DNA of 64,000 nt, from assembly GCA_905221605.1 (NCBI GenBank), contig CAJNDS010001990.1:312001-376000 (forward strand). The letters are read 5' to 3'. Under the pieces are notes generated by a model that was given only the letters and a program-made list of their open reading frames with translations, was not told the DNA's origin and did not search any database. The position numbers and the translations under genes are program-made. Shown here in pieces: positions 13,743 to 23,784 of this stretch. The stretch comes from Symbiodinium natans (taxonomy: Eukaryota; Sar; Dinophyceae; Suessiales; Symbiodiniaceae). Position 1 is the stretch's first letter. Each line of letters opens with the position of its first letter.

Positions 13743-16700
13743 AAAAATAGTGAATAAATGTAAAACGGGAAAAACATAAAACACAATAAAGGAAAAAAAA
13801 AATGGATAAACAAAAAGTATGTGCTGAGGAAGTCCTTGAAGAGTGCTGGCTACGCCGCTTGCCTTCCATAGACTTCGAGGGTTGGCCGCTGGCAGGTTAC
13901 TAGGAAAACCTATGTGCCCAGAAGCCACCCTAAACCCTATACCCTAATCCTCTAAACCCCTAAACCCCTTAGCCCTGAACTCCCTAAGCTGCCTAAGCCC
14001 CTGGAACCCTAAACCCCTCAGCCCTGAGCTCCCTAAGCTGCCTACATCCCTGTAACCCTAGACCTCTCAGAATTCCCGAACTGCCGAAACTAGGCGAAGC
14101 TCAACTGCACTCCCTCCCTCAACCCCACTAAAAGCCCCCCCCCCCTCCCCCACCCCCGAAACTCCCTAAAGCAGGGTTTATAGGGTTAGGGTAGCGCAAC
14201 TATGAGCTTCTAAAGTGGATCAGGCTGCAGACAACATGGTCTTCGGAAGCGGCGGTGCTCTCCTTCAGAAACTGAACCGAGACACCTTCAATTTTCACGG
14301 CTGGGTTTTTTTGAGGTGCTTTTGGAGTTAAAGCAATTCTCTTTATGCGTTTCGGCCTTTGTAGGCTCAACAAGATGTTTAGGTTTCTTGCGTTAATCAG
14401 GGGCAATTGAACGCTGCCGTGTCTTAGGCGCCTTCAAGTGCTCCGAGATCACGGTGAATGGCGAGATCCGTGAGTGTTCAAGGACACTTACAGGGGTTAG
14501 GGTCTCGGGTTTAGAGTCTAGGGCTTTGAGGCTCCGCGAGTTTCTTTCGGGTAATTTGGAGAAGGAGCTAAGGGGTTGAAGCCCGGTGGCTTGCGGGGTT
14601 CCCCTTCAACCTTGCCTCCTGGTAATGGTGTGAGGATGCTTTGGGGTTTAGGGTTTAGGCTTTAGGACTTTGAAGGGCTTAGGCCAGACCCCCCAGCCTT
14701 TGCCGTGAAGAATCGAGTTTGAGAGAGGGTGTTTTGTGACAGTGACCGCATTCACATTGGGCTCTCAACGAGCCCTGAGCAAGTAGGCAGGGTTTAGGGC
14801 GTAATTAGGGCTTAAGATTCAGGGAGAAAGTAGGTCTGAACGTACCCTAAAATGGGGGGTTTATGATATTCGGGGTACCTTATAGGGGGTCCTCTTTATA
14901 AGGATCCTATTCTTTGGGGGTCTATGTTGGGGGTCCCCTTATTATCGTAAACCCCCCCCCCCCCCACATTGCGTTTATGTTCAGAACCTGGGTTTTTAAC
15001 CAACCGACTCCGCACCCCCCCATCCCAAGCAGGGTTTAGGGTTTAGGGTTTAGGGTTTAGGGTTTAGGGTTTAGGGTTTAGGGCGTAGGGTTTAGGGTTG
15101 GTACTTCTCCAAGTTGGGGTCCTTAACTGGGTAGGCCTTTGGGATGTTAGACATTTTCCCTTATTGGGCTTTATTAAGCGGATCATATTCAGGAATATTT
15201 TTCAGAGGGGTTTAAGCGCAATCAATCACCACTTGAGGCCCTTAAGCCTAACAGGGGCAGAAAGACCCCTCAAAAATGCACGGGATTGTTACCCTGAACC
15301 CTAAACCCCAAACCCCAAACCCCACACCCCAAACCCCAAACCCTAAACCCCAAACCCTAAACCCTAAACCCTAAGCCTTAAACCCTAAACCCTAAACCCT
15401 AAACCCTAAACCCTAAACCCTAAACCCTAAACCCTAAACCCTAAACCCTAAACCCTAAACCCTAAACCCTAAACCCTAAACAAACAAGCAAATCAGGATC
15501 CCATCACCGACAAGGGCAAGGCCTCCAAGAAGGGCCGACTGACGGTCCAGCAACCTCGGCTGCAGGTTTAGGGTTTAGGGTTTAGGGTTTAGGGTTTAGG
15601 GTTTAGGGTTTAGGGTTTAGGGTTTAGGGTTCAAAGGGTGTGGGGGTTTAGGTTTAGGGTTTGGGGTTTGGGGTTTAGGGTTTTAAGGTTTAGGATTTTG
15701 GGGTTTCGGGTTATTTTGGGGGGTTTAGGGTTTAAGGATATTGAGGGATTTAGGGTTTAGGGGTTTGGGGTTCATGGGTTCAGCGGTTTAACGGTTTAGG
15801 GGTTTAGAGTTTAGGGTTATGTAGGGTTCTGGGTCTAGGTTGGTTCAGGGTTCAGGGTATTTTTGTTTAAGGGGGCCTGTAGGCTTTTGGATTTAGGTTC
15901 TTGCTTGGCCTTCTTGGGGTTCATATGGGGTCAGGGGTTTTAAGTCTTAGGGTTTAGAGTTTAGGTCTTACTGGCTAGGGCTTAGGGTTGAGGATTTAGG
16001 GTTCAGGGCTTAGGGCCGTTTAAAGTGCAGGGGGCATTTTTTTTTCAGCATCGGGCCCTTCAGCCGCAGACCTACTTCCAGAGCAGGGGCCGTGGGGTTT
16101 AGAGGCTAGGATGCCCAGTAGTACCCTTATTCCCTTGTTTGAGGGGTTTAGGTTCCCTTATAAATCCCTCTAAGCAACAAACAAATGAATCCTAGGTTTC
16201 TGGACAACCTAGCAGGGCTCCAGCTGCACGAGCTGAGGGAAAGAGCTAGGAGTCAGCCTTCCATTTGAGTCCGTTCCCCTAAGGCCCCCCCCCCCCCCCA
16301 AAGTTTCCAGCGACACCCCAACCCTAGGTTCCGAGCCCTATATGGCAGTCATTATGTTCACCAAAAACTACCCCATACGTCCTTTTTCTTCACGCACAGG
16401 GACCTTCAATCATTTCCCCGAAATTGATCAACCTGGGTTTTGGAGCTCTAGACTTCAATACTTTTTTTGGTTCAGGGTTCCTATGATAGCTGCTTATCCC
16501 TAAAAAGTATATGGTTTAGGGTTTAGGGTTTAGGGTTTAGGGTTTAGGGTTTAGGGTTTAGGGATCAGGGTTTAGGGTTTAGGGTTTAGGGTTTAGGGTA
16601 CAACTCCAAGAACTTGGCCAAGCAGCTCTCAAAACCTCGAGTGGGTTCAGGAGGCAGTCTATACCTTAATTAGGCCTCAGCTGGGATTGGTAGGTTCTTT

Positions 16701-19700
16701 TGGGGCTCCTGCATGAGATGACCTTGACACTTCGGATGAGCCCGACTGTTGATTTGTTCAAACCTCCTGCGCCCGCTGTCTTCCACGTCCACGCGTAAAC
16801 CCACGGAATCCTCAACAACCATGGGAACCCTGAAGCCTAAACCCTAAACTCTAAACCCTATACCCTAAACCCTAAACCCTTAGAAACCCAGGACTTTGCA
16901 CAGGGCACGCTTTAACCTTTTTCGGCTGACACTGCGGATACACTCTGCACATGACGCGGTTCAACCGTTTCTGGGGGCTAGTACAAACACCCCTTTATCG
17001 TCAACAGTGCCAAAGCGGTTAACCTCGAGTACCCAAATCCTCAACGAGGCTGGCCTCCGAGACCAAAGGTTTCAAGGACGCAGACAAGTACAAGCCACGC
17101 CGCATGGGCTGGTTTTGCCTTGCACACAAGCTGCGGTTTGAAGGTTTGAGGCGTTTGGGTTTGGGGCTACGAGCTTTCCAGAAGCCGATTTGGAGCACCC
17201 CTGCAACCCCCAAACTCTGGAACCCGCATGCAAAGCAACTTGGATGGTCACTTAGCTAAACTATGGCCGCTTGGTTGGGTCTGAGAAGAGACATGATGAG
17301 AGCCAATGAAACATTGACCAACATTATTCCATCAACTTCGACTTCAACATCCAAAGTATTTGTAGCGCAAACTACCTGGTGTTTGCTTATCTTTCACACA
17401 CGTGTATGTGCGCAAACACATATATATATATATATGTAGAGAGAGACAGAGTGGATACTGTTCAAGTAGCTAGCATCTGACTCCCCAAGCCATGGAGCGC
17501 AGCCGTAGCCGCAGCCCGCGGGCAGCTGCGCACTCATTCGAAGCCGCCACATGGAACGTCGCCGCTGTCAACAACAACCCCTTTGAATATTGGCTCAGCC
17601 ACTCCGACGCCGCCTACAACGAGCTCATGGGACAAGTGGAGCGCTTCATCGACACGCCCGGCGACGGCGATGTTCCCGTTTCAGAGGTCTTTCCGGTGGC
17701 GTTCTTCGAGGAGCTGCGTGGCCTTATGGAGGAGGAGGGATGGCAAGGCCTTGAGAAGGTCACATCGCTTTGGGAGTCGGACTTCTCAAAGAGGAAGATC
17801 ATGTCGGGCGTGCTGAAGGCGAAGGAGCTCGGGGAGAAGCGCCTCTGTTCCATGCCGGATCGCCTCACCAATACCATCAATGTGGCCTCAGGAGAGGCCG
17901 CCTTTCGACCGACGGTAATTAATCACAGCGTGGATAGCTTAACTTCGGTGGCTGAATGGTGGAAGCACTGGAAGAAGTTTATGTTCAAGCAGGCTCTTGA
18001 GATCCGAACTGGCAAGGATGGGAGCATGAAGAAGATGCGGCCATGTGAGATGTTGTCAAAAATCAAGAAGGCCAAGTATCCAGCCATCACAGAAGAAGAG
18101 GAGGCCATCTCGGTGCCACTCCAGTGCTTATGCCTTGCGATCTTCGACGCCATCCTTGTACACATGTTGAATCGCCTGTCCCCAAAATGCCACTGGCTGC
18201 AGATCAAGGACTCCATTTGCAACGCCACCTTTCGCGAGAAAGAAACCCGCACCACCAGGATCCTTGAACGTTACAAGGGGTGCTCCGTGATTTGCCTGCA
18301 GGAGGCATCGGCAGCCTACTTGCACAAACTGCAGAGCAGCTGTCTGGCCCAGACGCATCACGTCGTGATTCCAGAGAAGCTGGACGCCCAAAGGGATCAA
18401 AATTCTGCTCTGCTGCTGAGCCGGGCTGCGTTCTGCCAGGGCTACCAGGAGATCACCAGTGATGCTGTGGGCGCAGTCGAGGGCAGTACACACGTCGAGG
18501 TCGGTGATCTTATTGCAGTGCGTGCAGTGCATAGTTCTGGCCGACGCTTTGTCTTGGCTTCCTTCCATGGAGACACCAATGGTAAGGCGACCGCTCCTGT
18601 GCTTAGGGCTCTGGTGCGAGTCCTGTCGCAAGACTTCTTGTTGCTTGGCCTGGATGCAAACACCTACCTACGAGGCAGTGCGACACACTACGGCGTGAAG
18701 GACTTTCTGCAGGAGTGCCAAAGTTGTGGGCTGAACAGCTGCTGGCCTGAGGGTGTGGATATGGCCAAGTGCCTCACCACCTGCCACGCGCGCACCTTCC
18801 TACAGCCGCAGCTGAACAAGGGCTGTCCTAGTGCAAAAAAGCTGGAGATGGGTGACGTCAACCCCAAGGACCACATCATCTTCAGCCGGCAGGCATTCGA
18901 TCTTGTCAAGGTGATAAAGGACAACACGGGCCACGGGGAGTACATGGAAGGCGTGTGCTTTCCCTCGCTCGAGTTTCCCAGCGACCATGGGCTGGTAGCT
19001 GCCACACTGAGCCCGAAGCTCTGATTCAATCACGGCAGGAGGTATCGGAAACTAGGTAAGCCCTTGGGACATTTTTGCCCTTATTGGGTTTAATAAGAGG
19101 ATCATATTCAGGAATTTTTGTCAGAGGGTTCTAAGGGCCATCCTAGGAAAGACCGCATGCTGAGCGCGCAGGCGTAGCATGCGTGGCGCTTGTCTCACGC
19201 CGACTGCGGCACTGGGACATGAGTAATGGCAGTGTGCGAACAGAGTAGTCGTTGTAGCAATGCAAGTATAAGGAAGTACTGGCAGGTGTAGCGAGCCAGC
19301 GATAGCAGCCTTTGCCGGGAGCCTTTAAAGGTTGGTGGGGATACGTTCAGGAGTTCAGGGTGTAGGATTCAGGAGGCTTCAGTGAGTAGCGCTGAGGGTT
19401 GGCTGCAATTGCATAATGTCATATATTCCTCAGACACGCATCTTCCACTATAGGGGTCGGAATAATTACTCATATTCCCCTATGGTCCCTTCATGAATAT
19501 ACGATAATAGCCCCCCATAACCTTATTCTAATTATTCATGCCACTATATTACACGTCAACCTGTCAACGGCCATCCACATGGCGAGTGCAAGTGTCCGTT
19601 CGTGAACAAGCACCTCGGGCAACTAGTTTTTTGATGTCCAAACTCCACCTGGGACCCTCTTTACCTACTATAGGGGCCTGAAAAAAAGAATGCGGTTTTC

Positions 19701-22622
19701 GGAGTTGTTTTAGTATAAATACAGAGGGACCATAAGAGAAGACTACTAGCAATTATTCCGACCCCTACGTTACAGTTTGATGGGTTCTACCTGCTAATTA
19801 AGGGTAGTTACTACTAGTTTGTAGGTGAAGAGGGTCCCAGGTAAACCCTAAACCTGTGCAACGGGTTCAAGAGGATCATATCCAGGAATATGTTTCAGAC
19901 AGTTTTAAGGCCCATCCTAGGTAATATTCGGAGGAGCGAGAGCTTTTAGTGTGTGATCAAGTCGGCCCTAAGAAGTGGCAGTCCAAACAATGGTACCTAT
20001 AAGGAACGCGGGTGCGGGCCCTCAACCAGAACAACCTCACCGCCTGTGCCGAAACCCTAAGCCCTAAACCCTAAACCCTAAACCCTGAATGCTTCAAAAC
20101 CCCAAATCCTAAACCCTGAACCTCTGAAGTCCTCTTTGTGCATGGAGTCGCCAGGCCAGGGAGAGAAAGGCACCGCGGGCGGAACCGGCTTCCTCCACTA
20201 CAGCACGGATGGCAAGTATGTGGGGGACCTGGGGGTTTAGGGTTTAGGGTTTAGGGTTTAGGGAGGGTTATTGAGCTACATTTCAAGCCGCTGAGCCCCT
20301 TGTAAGCCGGAAACCCCTGGAACCCTCTGCACCCTACATGCCTCAAACCCTGTTCCCTGAAAAATTGGTTTGGGTGCAGCTCGAATTTCCTTAGGAATTC
20401 CAGTAGCTTCTGTTTATCAGTCAACAAACCAAAAGAATACCAATAGCCCTGAACCCAAAACCCTCAACCTTAACACCTAAACCCCCCCCAAACCCTAAAC
20501 CCCAAACGCTTTTCAGTTCTGCTTCAGGTCCGTCTTCAGGGCGGTTTAGGGTTTAGGGCTTGAAGGGTTTGTGGCTTTACAGGAGGTGAGGGCTTGAGGG
20601 TTACTATACTATGGGTTTAAGCCTGAGGGCTTGGGCGGTTTGGGTTTAGGAGCTTCAAAGATTCCACCGGGCTTTCCAAGGTTCGAGATTGAGGCGCCCA
20701 GAAGGTGACACAGGGACCCATTTTGGAGGGAGGGGGGGGGGGGGGGGGGGAAGCGAATTGTTAGGGTTTTAGGGTTTTAGGGTTTTAGGGGTTTAGGGTT
20801 TTTAGTGTTTTAGGGTTTTTAGGGTTTTAGGGTTTTTAGGGTTTTCGGGTTCTAGGGTTCAGCTGCCATTGCCTGAAGGTGGGCAGTGGTATTGGGTAAC
20901 TCGGTAGCGCAGCTCAACAGCCCTTTAAGGAGCCATATACGGTACCTAATTTCCTCGAAAGAACCAGTAAGGAACGGAGATGCCGCCTTGAAGCCGAAAC
21001 CCTAAACCCTAAACCCTAAACCCCAAACCCCAAACCCCAAACTCTAAACCCTAAACCCTAAACCCTAAACCCTAAACCCTAAACCCTAAACCCTAAACCC
21101 TAAACCCTAAACCTAAACCCCAGCCGCCTTGAAGCCTAAACCCTAAAGAAGTCCCCACCTGAGGTCACCGTAGCCAGCAGCAAGGGAGATCCCGACAAGG
21201 ACTTGATGGTGGCGGCGCCTGGGCGTGTGCTTGATCCTCCCTAATCCCCTCTCCCTAATATTTAACCCCCTCCCTACCCCCTAATATTAAAATCCCCCAA
21301 TATACTATAATAACAAAACTGCAATGGGGGGTATTCAATATTCGGGGGTAGGGTGGGTTTAATATTAGGAGAGGGGATTACATAAGGGTCGTTCTGTGCT
21401 GCATTTCAGGTTCACTGAATGACAACTTAGAGACCTCATTGCTGGGCACTCCCTCGCGGAAATCCTCTGAGCGAATTCTGCATGACAGGTTTTCCGCAAC
21501 GGCGCCCTGCTCAAGGCGGGCCTGCGGCTACGTACTTGCAGGTCATCGTCTTGTTTCTTTAGTCTAGCAAGTTTGCAGAGTACCCTAAACCCGAAACCCT
21601 AAACCCTGGCGGGTCCACAACAGACCCGCGCAAAACTGTGGCCCCACCAGCAAACCTGAGATGCAGGACTTAGGTCACCGCCTTTAGTGTTGAGAAATGA
21701 CGCCTTTCTGCTCCCCAGTGCGCCTAAAAGCAAGAACTTCCAGCCATTTCTGCCCAGAAGAAGGTTTAACCTTTCCGGAACGGATTAGACGATGTAAACC
21801 ATGGACGTCATCATGCTTGGGCCATGGATGCTCTCTTCTCATCAGAGCAGAATAGACCATGGACGTCATCATGCTTGGACCCTGGATGCTCTCTTCCCAG
21901 AACGGAGTAGACCATGGACGTCATCATGGTTGGGCCATGGCAGTGCAGAAAACATGTAGACCATGGACGTCATCATGCTTGGGCCATGGATGCTCTCTTC
22001 TCATCAGAACAGAGTAGACCATGGACGTCATCATGTTTGGGCCATGGATACTCTCTTCCCAGAACGGATTAGACTATGGACGTCATCATGGTTGGGCCAT
22101 GGATGCTCTCTTCTAACTATGGTGAAGCAAACGTGTTATTTTGACCCAGGGCTGGGCAGAAGCGGATGCAAGCAAGACAGGGCTTAGTTTAGGACACGTC
22201 GAAAGTGCGAAGTAGTGCAAAAAAACCCACAAATACCAGTGCAGTCTACGGATGCCCAAAAAATTGTTGGATAATTTTGGATGAAAATTGCGGGGATGAG
22301 GTGATGGGCGAAACCCAGGAAACATCGGTATTTGCAGGGGATTCTGAGGGCAACAGAGCTAAACTGCCGAAAACGCGTGGGTCTGTTATGGCCCCGCCTA
22401 GCCCTAAACCCTTAACCCTTCACCCTAAACCCTAAACCCCAAACCCTAAACCCTAAACCCTAAACCCTAAACCCTAAACCCTGAACCTATCGAGTGGGCA
22501 CATGCCGCGCTGGAATACATGGCAACTCTGCGAAGGACTACACCCTCGAGGACATCAGGAAGCGTGCTTTGGCCGCCAAGTGGAGGGGCTGCCCACGTGT
22601 TCGTTTAGGCTTTAGGCTTTAG
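1129..22622 (+). CDS. NAMPT: Nicotinamide phosphoribosyltransferase, about 30 micro-exons (5' end incomplete)
   Basis: Makes NMN from nicotinamide and PRPP, the first step of NAD salvage. Exons placed by homology and phase: 1129-1173, 1494-1528, 2093-2155, 2538-2588, 3701-3735, 4113-4135, 5106-5129, 5598-5627, 6111-6146, 6803-6900, 7214-7273, 7510-7549, 8061-8131, 8883-8959, 9649-9715, 10133-10189, 10314-10349, 10770-10806, 11537-11627, 12227-12251, 12556-12619, 13164-13200, 13872-13891, 14231-14299, 14428-14471, 15497-15565, 20160-20219, 21164-21211, 21489-21515, 22536-22622. Joined they give about 507 aa, against 491 in human. Family motifs appear in order: ATDSYKFSHWKQYP, VYSYFESRG, LPIEIKALPEG, NTDPQCFWLTNFLET, KLHDFGFRGVSS, HLVNFLGTDTVA, IPASEHSTITSWG, VSDSFD, VVRPDSGDP, YIRVIQGDG, FGSGGALLQKLNRD, KKGRL, DGKYVTV, VFRNG, YTLEDIRKRAL. 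Residues matching human D219, H247, D279, R311, D313 and R392 are kept. Most donors are GC. The start Met was not found. The stop given is the read-through TAG in telomere-like DNA after 22580, so the C-terminus may differ. Edges of exons 14/15 and 26/27 are least sure. Confidence 0.92.
1671..1754 (+). mobile_element. Family D copy
   Basis: ACAGTCCTTAATAGGGATCG, an AT-poor centre, then ATAAAGGACTCTTAGCATA and AGGGGGAACATCCCAAG. The left outer arm is missing. Confidence 0.7.
3083..3180 (+). mobile_element. Decayed family B copy with internal duplication
   Basis: Two near-copies of AGCGTTATGTTTAGGAATACTGTCCAGA in a row, ending GTTAAGGGCCATACC. The core and right end match family B. Confidence 0.6.
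4524..4660 (+). mobile_element. Introner family E in NAMPT intron 6
   Basis: ACCTGGGACCCTATTTACCT at left and CTGTAGGTAAATGGGG at right are inverted arms; the interior repeats CCCTACTAAATAGGGGG and CCCTACTAAATACGGGG. Confidence 0.8.
6280..6340 (+). mobile_element. Introner family D, short perfect hairpin, in NAMPT intron 9
   Basis: GATGTTCCCCCTTATACAAACAG pairs with the inverted copy ending GGGGGAACATC; the whole element is only about 61 bp. Confidence 0.88.
7084..7175 (+). mobile_element. Introner family C, hairpin, in NAMPT intron 10
   Basis: Ends CTGGTTCTTAGTAGGGAAT and ATTCCCTACCGAGAACCAG are inverted copies; the inside pairs GAGCCCTACATAAT-type arms around CCCTTAAAGGG. Confidence 0.9.
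8986..9090 (+). mobile_element. Introner family E directly behind NAMPT exon 14
   Basis: TACCTTTCACCCAATTTACC pairs with GTAGGCAAATAGGGTCGCAG; the interior reads GGGGCACTTACTACTGATC as in the other E copies. Confidence 0.8.
9216..9277 (+). mobile_element. Family D right half in NAMPT intron 14
   Basis: GGTACCCCCTATCAAAATCC, then GAAGGACTGTTGGTATAGG and GGGGGAACATCCTAG. Confidence 0.65.
10031..10125. repeat. CT microsatellite before NAMPT exon 16
   Basis: CTCTCT with CCCT variants ends 8 bp before the acceptor of exon 16, so it forms a long polypyrimidine tract for that splice site. Confidence 0.9.
13706..13747. repeat. C homopolymer (35 or so) followed by A run
   Basis: One of several long G or C homopolymers; others are at 1076-1100 (G), 5408-5429 (C), 24303-24320 (C), 28976-28995 (G), 47925-47954 (C), 51258-51277 (G), 55761-55781 (C) and 60508-60528 (C). 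Lengths may be limited by assembly accuracy. Confidence 0.9.
15129..15222 (+). mobile_element. Introner family B copy in NAMPT intron
   Basis: GGTAGGCCTTTGGGATG, then ATCATATTCAGGAATATTTTT and a decayed right end. It lies in the intron between exons at 14471 and 15497. Confidence 0.75.
15300..15480. repeat. Long CCCTAAA array before NAMPT exon 26
   Basis: Over 20 heptamers, perfect over the last 100 bp, ending 16 bp before the exon at 15497. It sits at the 3' end of the intron, as the polarity rule predicts. Confidence 0.97.
15566..15640. repeat. TTTAGGG array starting at a splice donor
   Basis: The array begins with the GT of the exon 26 donor (CTGCAG|GTTTAGGG) and runs for about ten units, then degenerates to TTTGGGG, TTTAAGG and similar to 16020. 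Confidence 0.95.
17492..19024 (+). CDS. Intronless endonuclease/exonuclease/phosphatase-fold protein
   Basis: A 510-aa uninterrupted ORF. The start MERSRSRSPR is typical of dinoflagellate predicted proteins and follows an AG-rich leader. Metal-dependent EEP (DNase I-like) motifs are present in order: TWN near residue 20, CLQEA near 269, ASFHGDTNG near 355, LGLDANTY near 388, PKDHI near 457 and PSDHGLVAA near the C-terminus. The roughly 240 residues between the first Asn motif and LQE are an insertion of unknown function, rich in charged and hydrophobic residues. The fold cleaves phosphodiester or phosphate-ester bonds; the substrate cannot be read from sequence. It lies wholly inside the large NAMPT intron between exons at 15565 and 20160, on the same strand, and has no telomeric repeats inside. 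Lack of introns among intron-dense neighbours suggests insertion of a reverse-transcribed copy, but I see no spliced-leader relic or poly-A tract to prove it. Confidence 0.93.
   Translation: MERSRSRSPRAAAHSFEAATWNVAAVNNNPFEYWLSHSDAAYNELMGQVERFIDTPGDGDVPVSEVFPVAFFEELRGLMEEEGWQGLEKVTSLWESDFSKRKIMSGVLKAKELGEKRLCSMPDRLTNTINVASGEAAFRPTVINHSVDSLTSVAEWWKHWKKFMFKQALEIRTGKDGSMKKMRPCEMLSKIKKAKYPAITEEEEAISVPLQCLCLAIFDAILVHMLNRLSPKCHWLQIKDSICNATFREKETRTTRILERYKGCSVICLQEASAAYLHKLQSSCLAQTHHVVIPEKLDAQRDQNSALLLSRAAFCQGYQEITSDAVGAVEGSTHVEVGDLIAVRAVHSSGRRFVLASFHGDTNGKATAPVLRALVRVLSQDFLLLGLDANTYLRGSATHYGVKDFLQECQSCGLNSCWPEGVDMAKCLTTCHARTFLQPQLNKGCPSAKKLEMGDVNPKDHIIFSRQAFDLVKVIKDNTGHGEYMEGVCFPSLEFPSDHGLVAATLSPKL
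19053..19147 (+). mobile_element. Introner family B copy after the EEP gene
   Basis: TAGGTAAGCCCTTGGGAC at left and AAGGGCCATCCTAGG at right with the same core as AOX intron 1. It starts 29 bp past the EEP stop codon. Confidence 0.85.
19455..19845 (+). mobile_element. Interleaved pair of inverted-repeat elements (families E and H)
   Basis: GGGGTCGGAATAATTACT (19455) pairs with GCAATTATTCCGACCCC (19750-19767); inside it starts ACCTGGGACCCTCTTTACC (19646), whose partner GAAGAGGGTCCCAGGT lies outside at about 19826-19842. One element was therefore inserted across the boundary of, or recombined with, the other. A CTATGGTCCCTTCATGAATA arm also recurs inverted at 19727. Confidence 0.75.
19862..19922 (+). 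mobile_element. Right half of a family B introner
   Basis: GGTTCAAGAGGATCATATCC through GGCCCATCCTAGG matches the right two thirds of the family; the left end is missing. Confidence 0.65.
20760..20860. repeat. Octamer variant TTTTAGGG array
   Basis: Eight-base units (GGGTTTTA) repeat about ten times, next to a G homopolymer (20731-20750). A second octamer array is at 48100-48155. Confidence 0.9.
20990..21120. repeat. CCCTAAA array in NAMPT intron 27
   Basis: About 16 units with a short CCCCAAA variant block, at the 3' end of the intron; the matching TTTAGGG run (20233-20262) is at its 5' end. Confidence 0.95.
21775..22115. repeat. Six-unit 55-58 bp tandem repeat in NAMPT intron 29
   Basis: Units start at about 21795, 21857, 21911, 21960, 22017 and 22072 and share CCATGGACGTCATCATG, then TTGGGCCATGGATGCTCTC. 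Unit 3 is shortened. Two alternating sub-types (ends TCATCAGAxCAGA or CCCAGAACGGA) suggest duplication of a pair. Confidence 0.93.
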
Positions 22623-23269
22623 GCTTTAGGCTTTAGGGTTTGGGGTTTGGGGTTTGGGGTTTGGGGTTTGGGGTTTCTATGTTTGGGGTTTCAGGAGGTT
22701 CTACTGGTCTAAGGGTTGAACTGTAGTTTGGTTAGGAATGCTGCTGGTAGGGAATGGTCGAGGAGGGCATGACCATACAAAAGATGGACCCCCGAAATAG
22801 TCGCATGATTGACCCCCGAGATTCGTGAGAGTCAGGACAGAAGTTAGTTTGTGTTGGGTAACTCTTGATCTGCAGAACGACAGGAGACTTGCAGCCCAGA
22901 TGCTGAAACATGCAATTGATGTCATTTTCGGTTGGAAGCAGTGGTTGCCCTGAAGAGGGGCAGGGGACACTCCGAAACAGATGCCCTCGAAATCCGTGTC
23001 CTTCAGTCAAACAAGTCATTGTATCACAGTCACAAAGGGAATCTACTTTGGGAGTTGGGGTACCCAAATAACTATCCCATGTACTCACTAGCCATCATTC
23101 ACGCGGCCTCCGCCCCAAACCCTAAACGCCCTGACCCTAAACCCTATAAACCCTAAACCCTAAACCCTAACCCCTAATTTGAAAGGTGCTGACATTCCCA
23201 ATGGGCCTTTTGCAGACCCTCCAAAGGAGGCCCCGAGCAGCCTTTGCGGGATCTTGTGCTGCCTAAGGG

Positions 23270-23408
23270 TGTACTTGGAGGTTCATAGTACTTATATCAG
23301 CCAATTATAACCGTACTTACAAGCCACTTCTAAGCCCCTTAAGTGCCCAACAATGGTTCTAAGTACAGCTACATGTACAGTTATAATTGGTTGATGAACC
23401 TCCAAGTA
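23270..23408 (+). mobile_element. Introner family F, hairpin
   Basis: TACTTGGAGGTTCATAGTAC pairs with GATGAACCTCCAAGTA; inner arm CCAATTATAACCGTAC pairs with GTACAGTTATAATTGG. Lies between NAMPT and the PDZ exons. Confidence 0.88.
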
Positions 23409-23784
23409 GAGGATTTAGGACTCCCCCCAACCCAAAAAGTAGCACCACACCGCCCTCAACTAAGGATGACACTTTGCAGGGTCGGGGGGTGGTGGAGGAT
23501 GCCCTGAAGGGTTTAGGGTTTAGGGCCTTCCCCCACCCCAAGAACCCGACTCGGAACCCGAACTGAGACTCCCGAAGGGTCTGTTTCGGGGTGTACCTAA
23601 ACCGTATATCCTAAGCCGCCGAGAACCCTAAACCCCAAACCCTGAACCCTAGGTTTTGAACTTAGGGGGTTTCGGGATGTAATGTACAGTTCAGGGTTTA
23701 AGGCGTTGACGCTCAGGGCTTTAGGTTTAGAGTTTAGGTGTTTAGGCAGCTAGGGACGGTTCGAGAGCTCGCCCCGCGCTGCAG

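Noticed and set aside
13497-13928. 143-aa minus ORF with poly-Gly
   Set aside because: Spans a C homopolymer and overlaps the 20-nt NAMPT exon on the plus strand.
18128-18631. 167-aa minus-strand ORF
   Set aside because: Antisense shadow of the EEP gene, which has all catalytic motifs on the plus strand.
21775-22115. CRISPR array
   Set aside because: Units are contiguous degenerate tandem copies with no constant repeat/variable spacer pattern, in a eukaryotic gene.
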